From: Cyanidiococcus yangmingshanensis
Taxonomy: Eukaryota; Rhodophyta; Bangiophyceae; Cyanidiales; Cyanidiaceae
Direction of reading: 5' to 3'
Assembly (NCBI GenBank): GCA_013995675.1
Contig: VWRR01000012.1
Coordinates: 248,001-312,000 of the forward strand
DNA length: 64,000 nucleotides
Shown: piece after piece, positions 1 through 10,758 of the stretch
How positions within the stretch are numbered: the stretch's first letter is position 1
Layout of the letters: every line of letters starts with the position of its first letter
Notes under the pieces: generated by a model
What the model saw: only the letters and a program-made list of their open reading frames with translations
Database searches by the model: none
Told to the model about the DNA's origin: nothing
Made by a program: the position numbers and the translations under genes

Positions 1-2
1 CC

Positions 3-1001
3 GAGAAATCTGGCCCGGTCACGGCGCTGGAGGTAGCCTCCAAAGCGCTGGACTATGCCAAGCAGAAGGGGTTCGATTTCATGGTGGTGGACACTGCAGG
101 GCGACAAGTGATTGATGAGCCACTCATGCAGGAGCTGGCGATGATCAAAAAAGCCGTCTCGCCAGCCGAGACGCTTCTCGTCGTCGACGCCATGATTGGC
201 CAGGAGGCTGCGAACATCACGCGAGCCTTCCACGAGAACATCGGCATCACCGGTGCGATTCTGACGAAAATGGATGGTGATACCCGAGGCGGTGCAGCGC
301 TCTCTATCAAACAAGTATCGGGTGCACCAATTAAGTTCATCGGTGTTGGCGAGAAGCTAGATAAGCTGGAAAAATTCTACCCAGATCGCATGGCCTCACG
401 CATTCTAGGCATGGGTGATATTATTACTCTGGTTGAGCGCGCCCAAGAGGCCGTAGACGAGAAAGAGGCAGAGCAGCTCGCCCGAAAGATGCTCGAGGCT
501 CGTTTCGACTTTAACGATTTTCTTCGACAGACCCGATTTGTGCGGTCGATGGGCTCTTTTGCCGGTGTCTTGAAGCTGCTTCCTGGCGTCTCTGGCATGA
601 TAAAAGAGGACCAACTGCGAGCTGGCGAAAAGCGCCTCCGACTAGCGGAATCAGTGATTAACTCGATGACGCCACGGGAGCGCACAGAACCAGATCTCCT
701 CACGACAGATAAAACTGCTTCGAGCCGGGTTCGAAGGATCTCACGCGGCTCCGGACGCTCGTTCGAAGAGGTAGAAGGCCTCATGCGCGATTTCATGAAC
801 ATGCGGAATGTCATGGCCCAGATGTCGAAACGAATGATGGGCGGAGGTGCGGCATCCTCTCCTGCTGATGCATTGACAAGCGCGGCTGGGTTGGCGGCCG
901 GCAGTGCTGGCGGCGCTGGCAACCGAGCTGCACGAAGGAAGCTCAATAAGAAGAGAAATGATTCATCGACCTCAAAAAAGAGTGGATTTGGATTTAAATA
1001 G
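3..1001 (+). CDS. cpSRP54: Chloroplast SRP54 GTPase (3' part, runs off left edge)
   Basis: The reading frame is already open at the left edge, so the N domain and start of the G domain lie outside the window. Visible are the G3 motif DTAGRQ, the G4 motif TKMDGDTRGG, the GVGEKLDKLEKF segment closing the G domain, and a Met-rich M domain (MRDFMNMRNVMAQMSKRMM) with the RISRGSGRS RNA-binding segment before it. DTAGR and TKMDGDTRGG are the bacterial/plastid (Ffh) forms; cytosolic eukaryotic SRP54 has DTSGR and TKLDGHAKGG. The protein should therefore act in the stroma, targeting thylakoid proteins. It ends in a Lys/Arg-rich tail. A cyanobacterial-type Ffh is the same family, so the plastid assignment rests on the eukaryotic genomic context. 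Confidence 0.93.
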   Translation, partial: EKSGPVTALEVASKALDYAKQKGFDFMVVDTAGRQVIDEPLMQELAMIKKAVSPAETLLVVDAMIGQEAANITRAFHENIGITGAILTKMDGDTRGGAALSIKQVSGAPIKFIGVGEKLDKLEKFYPDRMASRILGMGDIITLVERAQEAVDEKEAEQLARKMLEARFDFNDFLRQTRFVRSMGSFAGVLKLLPGVSGMIKEDQLRAGEKRLRLAESVINSMTPRERTEPDLLTTDKTASSRVRRISRGSGRSFEEVEGLMRDFMNMRNVMAQMSKRMMGGGAASSPADALTSAAGLAAGSAGGAGNRAARRKLNKKRNDSSTSKKSGFGFK

Positions 1002-1885
1002 TGATGGGGCTAGACGGGTTCTGAATAAAGAGCGAAATTCTCTACGCTACAAGGCGAAGACGTGTTCAACTCGTGGCTACACGCAAGCGGAGACCTGGCA
1101 GGTCACGCGGATACTCAAGCATTACGATGCTGCGCATCATCGTATTGGCATCGAGTGGTTGGCTCGGCCCAGCGCGGAGCTAACTAGCCTCACAGCGATG
1201 CTTCATCGCGCCAGTTTGGCACCTGACAAGAGAACGAGTAGATCGCGGGTGTGCGCCCCAAACGAGCCAGTTTTCGTTGCGTTGACGCGGGCGCTACGGC
1301 CTTGAGCTCATCGCGCTCGTCCAAATGGCGCAGGGGTCGGTCTGCCTGACTTGGTCATATTGAGTGCATGGATCGAGCGGCTCGGAGCGCAAGATCTCTC
1401 GATTCATCATGGCGACCATGACCGGCCCCTTCCCTGGTCTCGAGCCCGAAGCGCGCTCGAGGATGACTTTTCGAGCATCTTTGAAGCGGGAACTTGGTGG
1501 CGACGAACGCAACCGGAGAAGAGGTCGCGATATCGGCAGCATGGAGGCTCGGCGTCGCAACCGTGACGAGCGTTCCAAAACGAAATCCTCTGCTGAGTGT
1601 GTTCGATCAGGGATGACCCGTTCTCGGCGAACATTCGGCGCTGAGTGGAAACAGACACTTGCACTGCAACGCACTGGATATCGACATATTAGGAACGCAC
1701 TTGCGACATGCTGACGAACGCAGCGATCATGGAAACTGACTTGTACAAATCGCGGTGAAACCGGAAACGGAACGTGATGTTCAACTGGCTAATGGTGTCT
1801 GAAGCCTTGCACGAGCTAGGGCGATACAGCGCTCGCTCAAAAGTGCGGATGCCATTCTCAGCGGCACATCCGACATCCGAATTTG
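1002..1885. other. Intergenic, no supported gene
   Basis: Several open frames of 70-130 codons overlap here on both strands. None shows a recognisable domain or a consistent start. This is the space between the convergent cpSRP54 and glycosyltransferase genes. Confidence 0.5.
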
Positions 1886-3052
1886 TCACAACCGCCGAAA
1901 GCCAAGCATTATATCACCAACACTCAGGGCACTGATTTTGAGTTTCTGAACCATTTTCCAAAGGTTTCGTGCATCTTCTGGGTTTGTCTGCGGCAATGTC
2001 GCATAGAACACATCATAATCTGATGACATAATGGGGTGTTCTGGAGGCAAGGTCGCGTACTTGGAGATCACATTCCCCGGTGCCGTGAGGGCGAAACACG
2101 GGGTCACCCCTCGAACTTGATGTCCTCGCAGGGCATCATTCTCGTGGAAGTACATGCCCATCCATAGACGCATATCGCCCGCGTCGATACAGTTCGTTTC
2201 CGCCCAAATCGCCTCCGCGTATGGCGCGAGATCGCGCACCAGCGCCCGGCTAAGCACCGCTCCATTCTGCCCAAATGCAAACGTGCCCGAAAGAGGTTGA
2301 GCCGTGAGATCTCGCGGCGCCTTACCAGCTTCCAGACAGGATGAACCAGCGGCGTTAGCGCCCCATGGTGGACCCATGACCATGCCAAAGCCACCGTAGA
2401 TGTAGTCGTTGAAGGGCGTCCGCCCGTTCCCCAGCTCCGGAATGGCGTATGAGCAGAGGTTGTCCGGCAAAACAAACGTATCAATTTCGAGAATCACGAT
2501 GTAACGCGTCTCTGTTCGTGCCTGCAACTGTTTCCAAGCAATCGGCAGAATAAGGGGATCGTGCACCGAGAAACGGGTGTAGAGCGGGTCTGCCCCGATC
2601 CGCGGCTCGACAATCACTTGTGCTCCAAGCGTGTCAGCGACTGGATCCCCAGAAACGAAGAAAATATCCGACGGCGGAAACGACTGACCCCAAGTGTCGA
2701 GAACGACTCTGGCGCGCTCCGGGAAGTCACTCGCTCGACAGCGTATGAAGAACAAGACTTCACCGACGCACGCGGGTGTCCAAAGAGGAGACGAACCCTC
2801 ACTGGAAGAAATTGACTGCATGTTTTCAGCCATTTCTTTCTTCGGGTTATACGCAGTTGGTTTCAGAGCACGCCGCGACTCCCTGCGCGGAGCAGCGAGG
2901 CGCGCTCGAAGAACGACCATACTCACCAAAGCCAGTACAGTCACAAGCAGCATTGCGATAGAGATAGGGCGCTTTCTCCACGTTCTCACCACCTTCCAGA
3001 GAGGGTTCGTGATCCCTCTTCGATACACTAAAGGCAGCTCCAAATTTCTCAT
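1886..3052 (-). CDS. GT31/Fringe-like type II membrane glycosyltransferase
   Basis: The protein has 388 residues: a short basic cytoplasmic N-terminus, one hydrophobic anchor at about residues 30-48, a linker, then a lumenal domain. That domain begins with VLFFIRCRASDFPERARVVLDTWG, which resembles the start of Fringe/beta-1,3-glycosyltransferase domains. It continues with a strand ending ILEIDTFVLP, where the DxD-like metal site is expected, then GGFGMVMG and NGAVLSR, both typical of the GT31 fold. The likely role is transfer of a sugar to a glycoprotein or glycolipid in the Golgi; donor and acceptor cannot be told from sequence. The start is a clean ATG immediately before the basic region. 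It is transcribed towards cpSRP54. Confidence 0.75.
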   Translation of the reverse strand: MRNLELPLVYRRGITNPLWKVVRTWRKRPISIAMLLVTVLALVSMVVLRARLAAPRRESRRALKPTAYNPKKEMAENMQSISSSEGSSPLWTPACVGEVLFFIRCRASDFPERARVVLDTWGQSFPPSDIFFVSGDPVADTLGAQVIVEPRIGADPLYTRFSVHDPLILPIAWKQLQARTETRYIVILEIDTFVLPDNLCSYAIPELGNGRTPFNDYIYGGFGMVMGPPWGANAAGSSCLEAGKAPRDLTAQPLSGTFAFGQNGAVLSRALVRDLAPYAEAIWAETNCIDAGDMRLWMGMYFHENDALRGHQVRGVTPCFALTAPGNVISKYATLPPEHPIMSSDYDVFYATLPQTNPEDARNLWKMVQKLKISALSVGDIMLGFRRL

Positions 3053-4208
3053 CAGTTTTTTTCGTAAGACTAGAACCGTTGAATGTAAAACCTTTCGAAA
3101 GAAAAAAAAAATTCATCGGGCGTTCAAGCGAGGGGCGCGCTCGTCTTCCCGCCAAGGATTGCTCGAGGCATGCGTGCGCGCGACGGCGAATGATTGGACA
3201 GCGCGCGATCGCTCCGGTCGCCGACGATTCTTTTTCGACGATGCAATGGTTGGTGGCGCGGCCTCGACGACGAGACGACAACGATTCGGCGGATCGGATC
3301 GGATCAAATCCGCCTGCATCATGATGACGACGGGCATGTTCGACACGGTGGCAGCGACAGCGGTATCCAAACGCTTGCTTGCGGCATTCTTGGTATAGGA
3401 ATCTCATTGATAGCTGGTCAAGGTCCGTATTCGAAATCGATTGCCTGGAGCGTGCATTTGTACACGCTCCCTGGTCTGTCTGATGGTACGCATTCGGGTG
3501 GGCTGAGAGAAGTAGAGCATGTAAAGAATCTCGGTGTGTGGGTATCGTTTGCGCGAAACTTTCTGGAATCGGTCAGCGCGTTGAGTGTAGTCCGCGTTGA
3601 AGCCCTATGACCTCATTTCATCTGAAGGGTTTCTGAATCAAGACGCTTTGTTGGTAACATGGCGGGGGCGTTACGCACACACACACACCCACGAATGACG
3701 ACTGAGGTCGATTAATCCATCATCGCGATGAGCGGTTTTCGAGCATGGTCCGTCGAGCGCTCTGATGGCCGTGGATGCTCGACGATCTGGTTGTGCGTCA
3801 CCACCCAGGTGCTCGTCTTCTTTCCAACATCTACTCACGGGCGATGATTGCGTGATTTTTCGAGAACTGACTGACCCGGCAATTCAGACTGAAACGTCCA
3901 CAAACGAGTGCTGTGATGCACGCAGCAGCATGGTGAGCACAGCTCTGGTTACGAACGGCTCGACGTCCATAACCGAGCGATTTGTGGCTGAAACCACGCT
4001 CAGAGCCCCATCCGTTGTCTCCGCGTCACCTGTTACCAAGTGCGCATCGCTAGCACCACGCCGACTCCCCGGAGAATCTGGAGAAAACGCATCCGGATAC
4101 AAGGGAGATGATTCCCAAACAGGCCCATGAGGCTGGACTTGGTCCGACTTTATTGGTTTTCTGAGACTTGCAAGTATCAGCGGCGGATCAGATTCGCGTT
4201 CATGCGCT
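3053..4208. other. Intergenic, no supported gene; short CA repeat
   Basis: The region lies between two minus-strand genes. It has a run of CA dinucleotides near 3676 and an A-rich tract near 3105 just upstream of the glycosyltransferase. Open frames such as 3765-4130 show no domain I recognise. Confidence 0.45.
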
Positions 4209-5192
4209 TCACATCTCACTGCTGAGCCTAAAGTATTCTTCGTCAAAGTGGTGCAAACGAACGTAACCGTCCTCCCCACCGGAGGCAAATCCGCGACCAT
4301 CGGGAGTGAACGACAGGCAGTTGATGGGGCCAAAATGGCCCTTCACAGAGAACAACTCCTGCCCGTAGACTAGGTGGAGGAAACTCGCCGCGAACTTGCC
4401 TGCTTTGCCGGCCGTCGTGGTTACTTGGCTCGCCTCCTGTCCTCCGCCGACAACAGCATGCGGCATCAGCGGCGACAGGTCCACCGCATTTAGCGGCCTA
4501 TCTAAGACAAAAGACTTGACTTCCTGCATATTGTGCGTGTCCCAGAGCACTGCGGTGCCATCTGCCGATCCGGTTAAAAAGAACTGGTTATCTTTGCTGA
4601 ACTTGAGGTCCGTGATCGCCTTCTTGTGACGTTTCGCATGATCCCTTTCTTTGCCGGTCTCCACATCCCACTTTCGCACCGTGCCGTCCTCGGATGCGGA
4701 TATCAAAAATTCGGCGGTGTTGTACCATATGGCCGCTGTGATCGTTGCTGTATGGCCTTGGAATACCGAAATGGGCTCTTTCTCCTGGTCTCGACCGTCG
4801 TCGTCCGGTTTCAGTCGAAACAGGTGGATGCACGACTCCTGGCCCAGCAGCTTGGAGTTGGCCAGGTGCATCAATCGACAACCCGGTGCGACGCCAACCG
4901 AGCGCACAGAAGAGCGCAAAGACCACCGGAAGAGTTCCCGGCCGGTCTGCACTTCCCATAGACGAGCGGTGTTATCTGCTGAACCTGTGACAAGTCGCGT
5001 CGAGTCCCAGAAGACGTCACAAGCCCAGACAGCGCCTGTATGACCTTCGTATGTGCCCAGTCGCTCGCCAGTGGAGGCCCACCATACCGTAGGCCGAGTG
5101 TCCTTGGCCGTCGTGAAGAGCAGATCGCCCTCTGGATTAAACTTGAGCTGCGTTAGCGGGCGCTCGTGCCCCTTCAACAAAAGCGGGCGCAT
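4209..5192 (-). CDS. EIF3I: Translation initiation factor eIF3 subunit I (WD40)
   Basis: The protein has 327 residues, the usual length for eIF3i/Tif34, and is made almost entirely of WD40 repeats. It opens with MRPLLLKGHERPLTQLKFN, the eIF3i signature start, followed by DTRPTVWW, YEGHTGAVWACDV, TGSADNTARLWEV and, near the end, SVKGHFGPINCLSFTPDGR with FASGGEDGYVRLHHFD, which are diagnostic of this subunit. The product is a seven-bladed propeller that binds eIF3b/g and supports scanning on the 40S ribosome in the cytosol. The start is an ATG at 5190-5192. It is divergently paired with EMG1, another gene of small-subunit biology. No frame disturbance is seen. Confidence 0.95.
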   Translation of the reverse strand: MRPLLLKGHERPLTQLKFNPEGDLLFTTAKDTRPTVWWASTGERLGTYEGHTGAVWACDVFWDSTRLVTGSADNTARLWEVQTGRELFRWSLRSSVRSVGVAPGCRLMHLANSKLLGQESCIHLFRLKPDDDGRDQEKEPISVFQGHTATITAAIWYNTAEFLISASEDGTVRKWDVETGKERDHAKRHKKAITDLKFSKDNQFFLTGSADGTAVLWDTHNMQEVKSFVLDRPLNAVDLSPLMPHAVVGGGQEASQVTTTAGKAGKFAASFLHLVYGQELFSVKGHFGPINCLSFTPDGRGFASGGEDGYVRLHHFDEEYFRLSSEM

Positions 5193-5475
5193 ACTGGCCC
5201 AGAACCCGAAAGCCCGATCGAAACACTTTATTCCTGTCTCAACCTCCCGACAGCACGAAGCTTCAAATGACTATTGATCCACCAGTACACTGCTCGATGG
5301 GGGCGTTGAGCGCGTCTTTGGAAACGTTAACGTACACGCCTCGCAGGAGTGCGACGCACCAAAACAGCGCAATTCCACACGGCGATGGATCCATTCGTCG
5401 TCCGTCCGACGACTCCGCCCGTTCGATACCGAGGCAGCCCTGGGCTCGCATTCGCAGAACGGTAGAGAAAGGCTC
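5193..5475. promoter_or_regulatory. Shared divergent promoter region eIF3i / EMG1
   Basis: A 283-bp space separates the two opposed start codons, so both promoters must lie here or overlap the genes. No specific element is claimed. Confidence 0.5.
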
Positions 5476-6189
5476 ATGTCGTTGAGAACCAAAAAGCGTC
5501 CGCGCGCTGAGACGGCCCCAACGGGATATATAGGTACAGGTAGAGTCTATGTCGTGCTGGCCGGGGCCTACTTGCAGACAGCAAAGGTACGAAAAGCCGG
5601 ACGGCACGAATCAACAGAGCCGGTGTTGCTCTCAAGCGACGAGCACGCGAACTATATTTCGCGGACGCTTGGGCGCGATCCGGCGCTTTATCGGCCCGAT
5701 ATAACCCATCAATGTCTATTGACGTTACTGGACTCGCCGTTGAACAAAGCTGATCGGTTGCGAGTGTACATTCACACGGCGCAGAACGTACTCGTCGAGG
5801 TGCACCCACGAGTACGGATGCCTCGTACGTTTGCCCGTTTCAGCGGGCTTATGGCCCAACTTTTGGAGAAGCGACGTATCATGGCCACGAACTCCAACGA
5901 GGTGCTGTTACGAGTCATTCAGAACCCGATCACCAAATATTTGCCAGTGGGAAGTCGTAAAATCCTGCTGACGGACACCAGCGACCATCTGAACGACATT
6001 CGGCAGGTTGCCGTTGATGAGGTTGGCGATAACGAAGATATTGTCTTTGCAATAGGCGCAATCAGCCACGGCGAAGTTGCACCTGAATGGACCGAGGAAA
6101 GCATGGCAATCAGTGTGTATTCGTGTTCAGCGGCGATGATCTGCAGCCGCGTTTGCCATGCCTTCGAGGGCCGTTACGGAATCCTCTGA
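5476..6189 (+). CDS. EMG1: EMG1/Nep1 18S rRNA pseudouridine N1-methyltransferase
   Basis: The protein has 237 residues, matching EMG1. Conserved segments appear in order: VYVVLAGAYLQTAKV, RPDITHQCLLTLLDSPLNKA, YIHTAQNVLVEVHP, MPRTFARFSGLMAQLLEK, VIQNPITKYLPVGSRK, then FAIGAISHGEV and the C-terminal SVYSCSAAMICSRVCHAFE. This is the complete SPOUT (alpha/beta knot) fold, with the RPDITHQ and PLN segments that line the substrate site. The enzyme methylates a pseudouridine of 18S rRNA and acts as an assembly factor of the 40S subunit in the nucleolus. The ATG lies 284 bp from the eIF3i start on the other strand. Confidence 0.95.
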   Translation: MSLRTKKRPRAETAPTGYIGTGRVYVVLAGAYLQTAKVRKAGRHESTEPVLLSSDEHANYISRTLGRDPALYRPDITHQCLLTLLDSPLNKADRLRVYIHTAQNVLVEVHPRVRMPRTFARFSGLMAQLLEKRRIMATNSNEVLLRVIQNPITKYLPVGSRKILLTDTSDHLNDIRQVAVDEVGDNEDIVFAIGAISHGEVAPEWTEESMAISVYSCSAAMICSRVCHAFEGRYGIL

Positions 6190-7054
6190 GCGCGCCGATG
6201 ACTGTATTGGGTCGTTGGTGCTCACGAATACTCCATGTCTTGATCAACGTTTCAAGGTTATGCCCTTGGCGCTTTGGATTTGATATTTGGGATGGATGAT
6301 GTACGAGAAGTGTCAGCGGGGCTCCGAACACGCGCTCCTCCGTAGATGGTAGGCGTTCAGTAGGGACCCCTCTCGTCGTCATATGTATTCGTCGTCGACA
6401 GGGCAGAGCATTTCATCTGTCGAGAAAGATATTCGATCTCGGTTTCCGGTATATGCGCGCGCCTCTAGCCCGCTCTCGCCCATTGGAATAGAGGATTGAG
6501 CAGCGCGGACGAAAATAAGGCGGTCATCAAGATCTGCCACCAGCTTTTTATCGTGTGATTGATTTCCACCAAATACAACACGGGGACGGCAACGCACTCG
6601 TTCGTCACCGAATGGATGCACGGTCTCATGGAAGCGGCGTCTCGCGTCTAGGAAGCTTGGGTGTCGTGTGTTCGGAGGCGAGCACCTTCGAACGCGTGCT
6701 CGATGCACCGATTGCGAGCGAAACCGAACACGCGCATGACCAGAGGCACTGACCGAGATAAAGTTCTTCTGGAGTTTATTGATTGGTGTCACCAGAAACT
6801 GCTCGAGAAGTGTATTGACTCGTCATCGTAGAGAGATTCCAACGCATGCCTCCTGCCTTCGTGCTACATCGCGGCGATCATGGCGCTGCGTATCGGCAGG
6901 GGAGGGGTGCCACGCGCACGGTCCCGCCCGCGTCCTCAGGAGTCAGCGCGTGTGCAAGTATCTCGAAGCAAGCCGACTTGAACAACCTCTAGTGACGGAA
7001 ACGCCACCGCAGTCCAGGTCTTTCACACATTCCAAGTCCAGTTGGGAGAATTGT
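6190..7054. other. Intergenic, no supported gene
   Basis: The space lies between EMG1 and the SDR gene. The frame of the SDR stays open upstream to about 6779, but that stretch has no domain and looks like chance or 5' leader. Confidence 0.45.
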
Positions 7055-7834
7055 ATGTCTACAGCTGTGTCTGCTTCTTACCGAGTCCTTGTTGCGGGCT
7101 CAACGGGCGCTTGTGGACAAGCGATTGTTCAAGAGTTGGCAACGGCACCCAAGTGCCGAGAGGTTTTGGCGCTATGTCGCCGGAACGTGTCCTTTCCACG
7201 TTCGGACTCGAGTAAAGTGCGTTTGATTGTTTTGGAAGACTTTAATGATCTGGTCGTAGAACCAGAGAGGCGGCGGAATAAGGAGTGTCCGCTATGGGGC
7301 CTGACTGAAGTGGACGCTGCTGTCTGTGCTCTCGGGACGACCATGAAAGACGCTGGCGGCTCTCAAGAGGCGTTTCGTCGAGTAGACCACGACTATGTCT
7401 GCGGATTTGTCAAGACAGCTATTGGCTGTGGTGCCCGACGAATAGCGTTGGTTTCATCATCGGGTGCGTCGGCTCGATCAGCGTTCTTTTATATGCGCGT
7501 CAAGGGCGAAACCGAGGACGAGGTTCAGCGACTATGCAACGAACATGGTGTCGCGCTCCATGTCTTGCGTCCGGCCATGCTGCTAACTCCGCCACGAACG
7601 AGTGGATCACGAAGGCTGGCTGAAAACCTTGCTCAACGTATCGTAAAGACGCTCCGTCTCTCTATGGGCGGATCACTTGCCGTCTCGGTCGCGCAGGTTG
7701 CTCGCACAGTGCGCGTTGCGCTAGAGGAGGACCCTACAACAATGGCTCAAGCGTATGGGGCACAGGAGCGTGCGTCCCAGACTTGGGTCTATCCTTCGCG
7801 AACAATCTACAGGCTCGGCCTTGGCACAGCATAG
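7055..7834 (+). CDS. TIP30/HTATIP2-like atypical short-chain dehydrogenase
   Basis: The protein has 259 residues. The Rossmann motif GSTGACGQ lies near residue 15, followed by a CALGTTMKDAGGS segment typical of the TIP30/CC3 family, a VSSSGASA strand with the catalytic-type serine, and YMRVKGETE, which supplies the YxxxK pair. VLRPAMLLTPPR is the usual substrate-side loop. The family binds NADPH; substrates of most members are unknown, and animal TIP30 is also linked to nuclear import and transcription. I chose the ATG at 7055 because the Rossmann fold begins at once after it, although the frame is open further upstream. It could also be a plant-type NAD(P)-binding plastid protein, but no clear transit peptide is visible. 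Confidence 0.8.
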   Translation: MSTAVSASYRVLVAGSTGACGQAIVQELATAPKCREVLALCRRNVSFPRSDSSKVRLIVLEDFNDLVVEPERRRNKECPLWGLTEVDAAVCALGTTMKDAGGSQEAFRRVDHDYVCGFVKTAIGCGARRIALVSSSGASARSAFFYMRVKGETEDEVQRLCNEHGVALHVLRPAMLLTPPRTSGSRRLAENLAQRIVKTLRLSMGGSLAVSVAQVARTVRVALEEDPTTMAQAYGAQERASQTWVYPSRTIYRLGLGTA

Positions 7835-8619
7835 CGTTGCCTGCTTCAAGCGGAACGCATCTGGAGCGCATCTCATGAATCATTGGGGTCTCTCTGTAGC
7901 GCATGTGCGAGCGATGCAGCTCGACATGTGACCAAAGAGTGCAAGCATCGGCTCATTCAATCGTATTCGGCACTGCGAGTCGCTTGGTTCCCTCCAATGC
8001 GAGCCGTCAGATCCTGAAAAATCACCTCCTTTTTGACCGGACAGGGTTACAAACGTGGCACTTGGTTGCTCCCGGGACACGCTTGCTTGTTCCCTGTTCA
8101 GTCAAAGAATCGAAACGTTTGGCGAGTCAGTTTAGTCATCTACTGCAGGGATCGAGTCGAATTCAGGTCCACGACAGCGCCCCCGAGCGGCTCGCTTTCA
8201 TCGTACATGTTCGAGCAAAACTCCATGAACAACGACAGGTGTCACCTACGGTCTCAGCATCGCTAGCAGGGGCTCGAACAATCCATCGAAGCCTGGTAGG
8301 GCTCTGAACCGCATCGCTTCAAGGATGGTTTCGAATCGAAACCTCGTGCCGGGGAAACACCTTCTGCATTTGCAATCTATTCGAAGAGGGACGTAGCTCA
8401 AGCTTCATACCGACCAGTCAACAACCATCACGGTAGTCTCTATTGTATGCTCGTTACGGATTTCGAGGAGCATGCCTTAACATCTGCAGTCTTGTTCAAT
8501 CGTCATGATGAAGGTTTGCGCTGGCACGTGAGTGCTGGCAAAGCTCTTCTCAACTTGACAAAAATACTTGTAAAGGATGATTGTGGTGCTCCGGAGACAC
8601 CGTGCGCGTTACGTCCAGC
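7835..8619. other. Intergenic, no supported gene
   Basis: The open frame 7903-8307 (+) lacks recognisable motifs. The stretch separates two same-strand genes and probably holds the THUMPD1 promoter. Confidence 0.4.
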
Positions 8620-9714
8620 ATGTCGGGCGTTGGATGCCCTGCTATAGAAGCGTGCGTCGCAACGTCTCGGCTCGCGTTGGCTGTTGGCGACGAGCGCCAA
8701 TACGTTCGAAGAGACGCAACTTGTCGGATCGTTGAGGTGTTCTTTGAGAAACTGGTCGTCTGCGTCGACAAACTGAATCCCCAAGTTAGTGTCACTGTAC
8801 AAGGAATAAGAATCGTTGATGGGTCCATACTAACTACGACCACGTACGAGTCTCTTGATGAGTGCATGCGTACCCGCGTGCAACCTGGGTACACGGGCAT
8901 ACTGCTCACGACGGGCACAGGCCGCTCGAAGAGAGCAGGCAGTGAGGCGTTAGAGGAACTGCTCGAGCACTGGGAGCAGACGTGCGAGTTAGGCAGTGCG
9001 AACCTTGACTTGCTGTCTCGGGACGCGAACGCCACGGAACTCTCGGCATCGACTCGCGACCCTGCGGGTGCAGACCCGACTTGGTCGCAGCCGTCAAGTC
9101 GAGTGTCGAACTTAATAGAGGAGTGTGATACGGGTGTGCGGAATACAGTCTTTTTGCGGTTTACTTCGGAACAAGCACCTGCACCAGCCTTGCTTGTGAA
9201 GTTGCTTTTCGAACAGACACGGAAACAGGGGTATGTGGGTGCACCCGCCTGCGAAAGTCTGTTTCCAGTTGAGGTCGTCTGCAAGGCCTACCCGCGTCAT
9301 GTGGGGCCGGCACTGACTGACCACATCAGCAGGTGGCTCCAGCCAAACGCGAATACGACGACCACGCAGCCAGTTCGTTTCGCAGTTCGGTTTCGGGCAC
9401 GAAATAATGACCGTGTCCACGCGCATGACTTTATCGATGCCATCGTTCAGGCGGCGTCACCTCTGTTCGAACGGAGTCTGGTTCACGTTGATCTTGTTGA
9501 GCCAGATGTGATTGTTTTCGCTCATGTCCTGGGCAAGCTGTGCTATCTCGGTGCAGTTTCGCGGGAGCTGGTGACGCTCTCATCACCACGTCTGAATATT
9601 CACGCATGCATTTCTGGAACTCATACACTCGAGAAACGTACATCTGGAGAGATACAAGCCAATGATGGTCGTGGTTCTGAGCGTATTTGGGCAAAGAAGC
9701 GATTTCGGGCTTGA
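8620..9714 (+). CDS. TAN1: THUMP-domain tRNA acetylation cofactor (THUMPD1/TAN1)
   Basis: The protein has 364 residues from the first ATG; a TGA lies in frame at 8578-8580. Near residue 85 the segment PGYTGILLTTG resembles the PGFLLTC opening of THUMPD1. The C-terminal half carries the THUMP domain: VVCKAYPRHVGPALTDHI, then RFAVRFRARNNDRVHAHDFIDAIV, then VHVDLVEPDVIVFAHVLGKLCYLGAV. The VDL..PD...V.V..... pattern is the classic THUMP end. The protein binds tRNA and partners the Kre33/NAT10 acetyltransferase for ac4C at position 12 of tRNA-Ser and tRNA-Leu. The N-terminal extension of about 80 residues is not shared with human or yeast proteins as I know them. Confidence 0.85.
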   Translation: MSGVGCPAIEACVATSRLALAVGDERQYVRRDATCRIVEVFFEKLVVCVDKLNPQVSVTVQGIRIVDGSILTTTTYESLDECMRTRVQPGYTGILLTTGTGRSKRAGSEALEELLEHWEQTCELGSANLDLLSRDANATELSASTRDPAGADPTWSQPSSRVSNLIEECDTGVRNTVFLRFTSEQAPAPALLVKLLFEQTRKQGYVGAPACESLFPVEVVCKAYPRHVGPALTDHISRWLQPNANTTTTQPVRFAVRFRARNNDRVHAHDFIDAIVQAASPLFERSLVHVDLVEPDVIVFAHVLGKLCYLGAVSRELVTLSSPRLNIHACISGTHTLEKRTSGEIQANDGRGSERIWAKKRFRA

Positions 9715-10758
9715 GAGGTACTCGCGGGCACGGAGAACGCTCTCGGGACATGGAAAGACGCGGGATGGTACATCGAGGTTTCGCTTCGACCTGGCTCGAA
9801 CTGAGCATCGCCATCCGTTCCCAAGTTGATCGATATCTCTCCACTCGATCATCTGGTGCTTCTACAGAGCTGTTGCTGGACGCAGTGCACTGATCCATGA
9901 CCGCGATTCAGGTAGTCGAGCAGAACAAGGAGTGCACCGACAGCGATTGATGACGTTTACGACTTTGATGTTGAGCAGGCCGTATGCGCATCCTCACTCG
10001 TATTTTTGAATCAAACAGGGATGATGCCCGTAGCAGAAACGATGCGCCGTTTCAGCAGAGCCTCAACGTGGTCGAAAAGCATCATCGTAGCTTCGTTTGC
10101 GGGGAGCGGGGCCTCGCATCTTGCGCTTAACGGAGAGCGCCGTCTTTCTGGTGTCACTCGGAATCCTAGACGAAACAGGCAGAGAGATATGGTCATGCAC
10201 TGGTATCGGATAGGCCTCAAGTTTCAATAGGTGCGTGACGACTCTGCTCTTCAAATGCGAGGGTCCCGCTCCAGTCACGGGTAAACGAGTCCTCGTTCCC
10301 GCATGCATCGAGGGTCTTTGGTCCATGGTCACCACCACCAGTGGATTATTCCTCAACGATTCCTCAGTCGCCAGTGTTGTGCTGACGATAGCCCGCACAA
10401 ACGATAGCAGGAACGGTGCTCACGCCCGGTATCGACGAGTGCCGCACACTCCGCCGAAATTAATCGTGACCATGGAGCAGATACCTCCAGCATGACGCAA
10501 AGAGCGTCTTGTGGTCAGAAAAGTTCGATTGACACGTGTTCGCAAGTCCTCTACCGCCCCACACCAATCCTACCCGCGTTTGATGCCGATTCTTCTCGTC
10601 AAATGCAACTCGCTGCATCGTGATAGGGCCTGAGCGTCAGACTCTGTCAGGTACAGAACCAAGGACGCCATCCCATGATTTTCCTTCCGCATGCAACTCG
10701 ACCTATCGAGGACGCATTTGAGCAAACCCATGTTGTAACAACCGAGACCCAAACCATT
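9715..10758. other. Intergenic; one weak small minus-strand ORF
   Basis: An 87-codon minus-strand frame from an ATG at 10326 down to 10063 encodes a basic peptide ending in RKRSYDDAFRPR. I do not recognise it and give it low weight. Nothing else is supported. Confidence 0.3.

Noticed and set aside
377-946. Minus-strand open frame opposite cpSRP54
   Set aside because: It is a shadow of the real gene, with Arg/Ser-rich composition and no domain.
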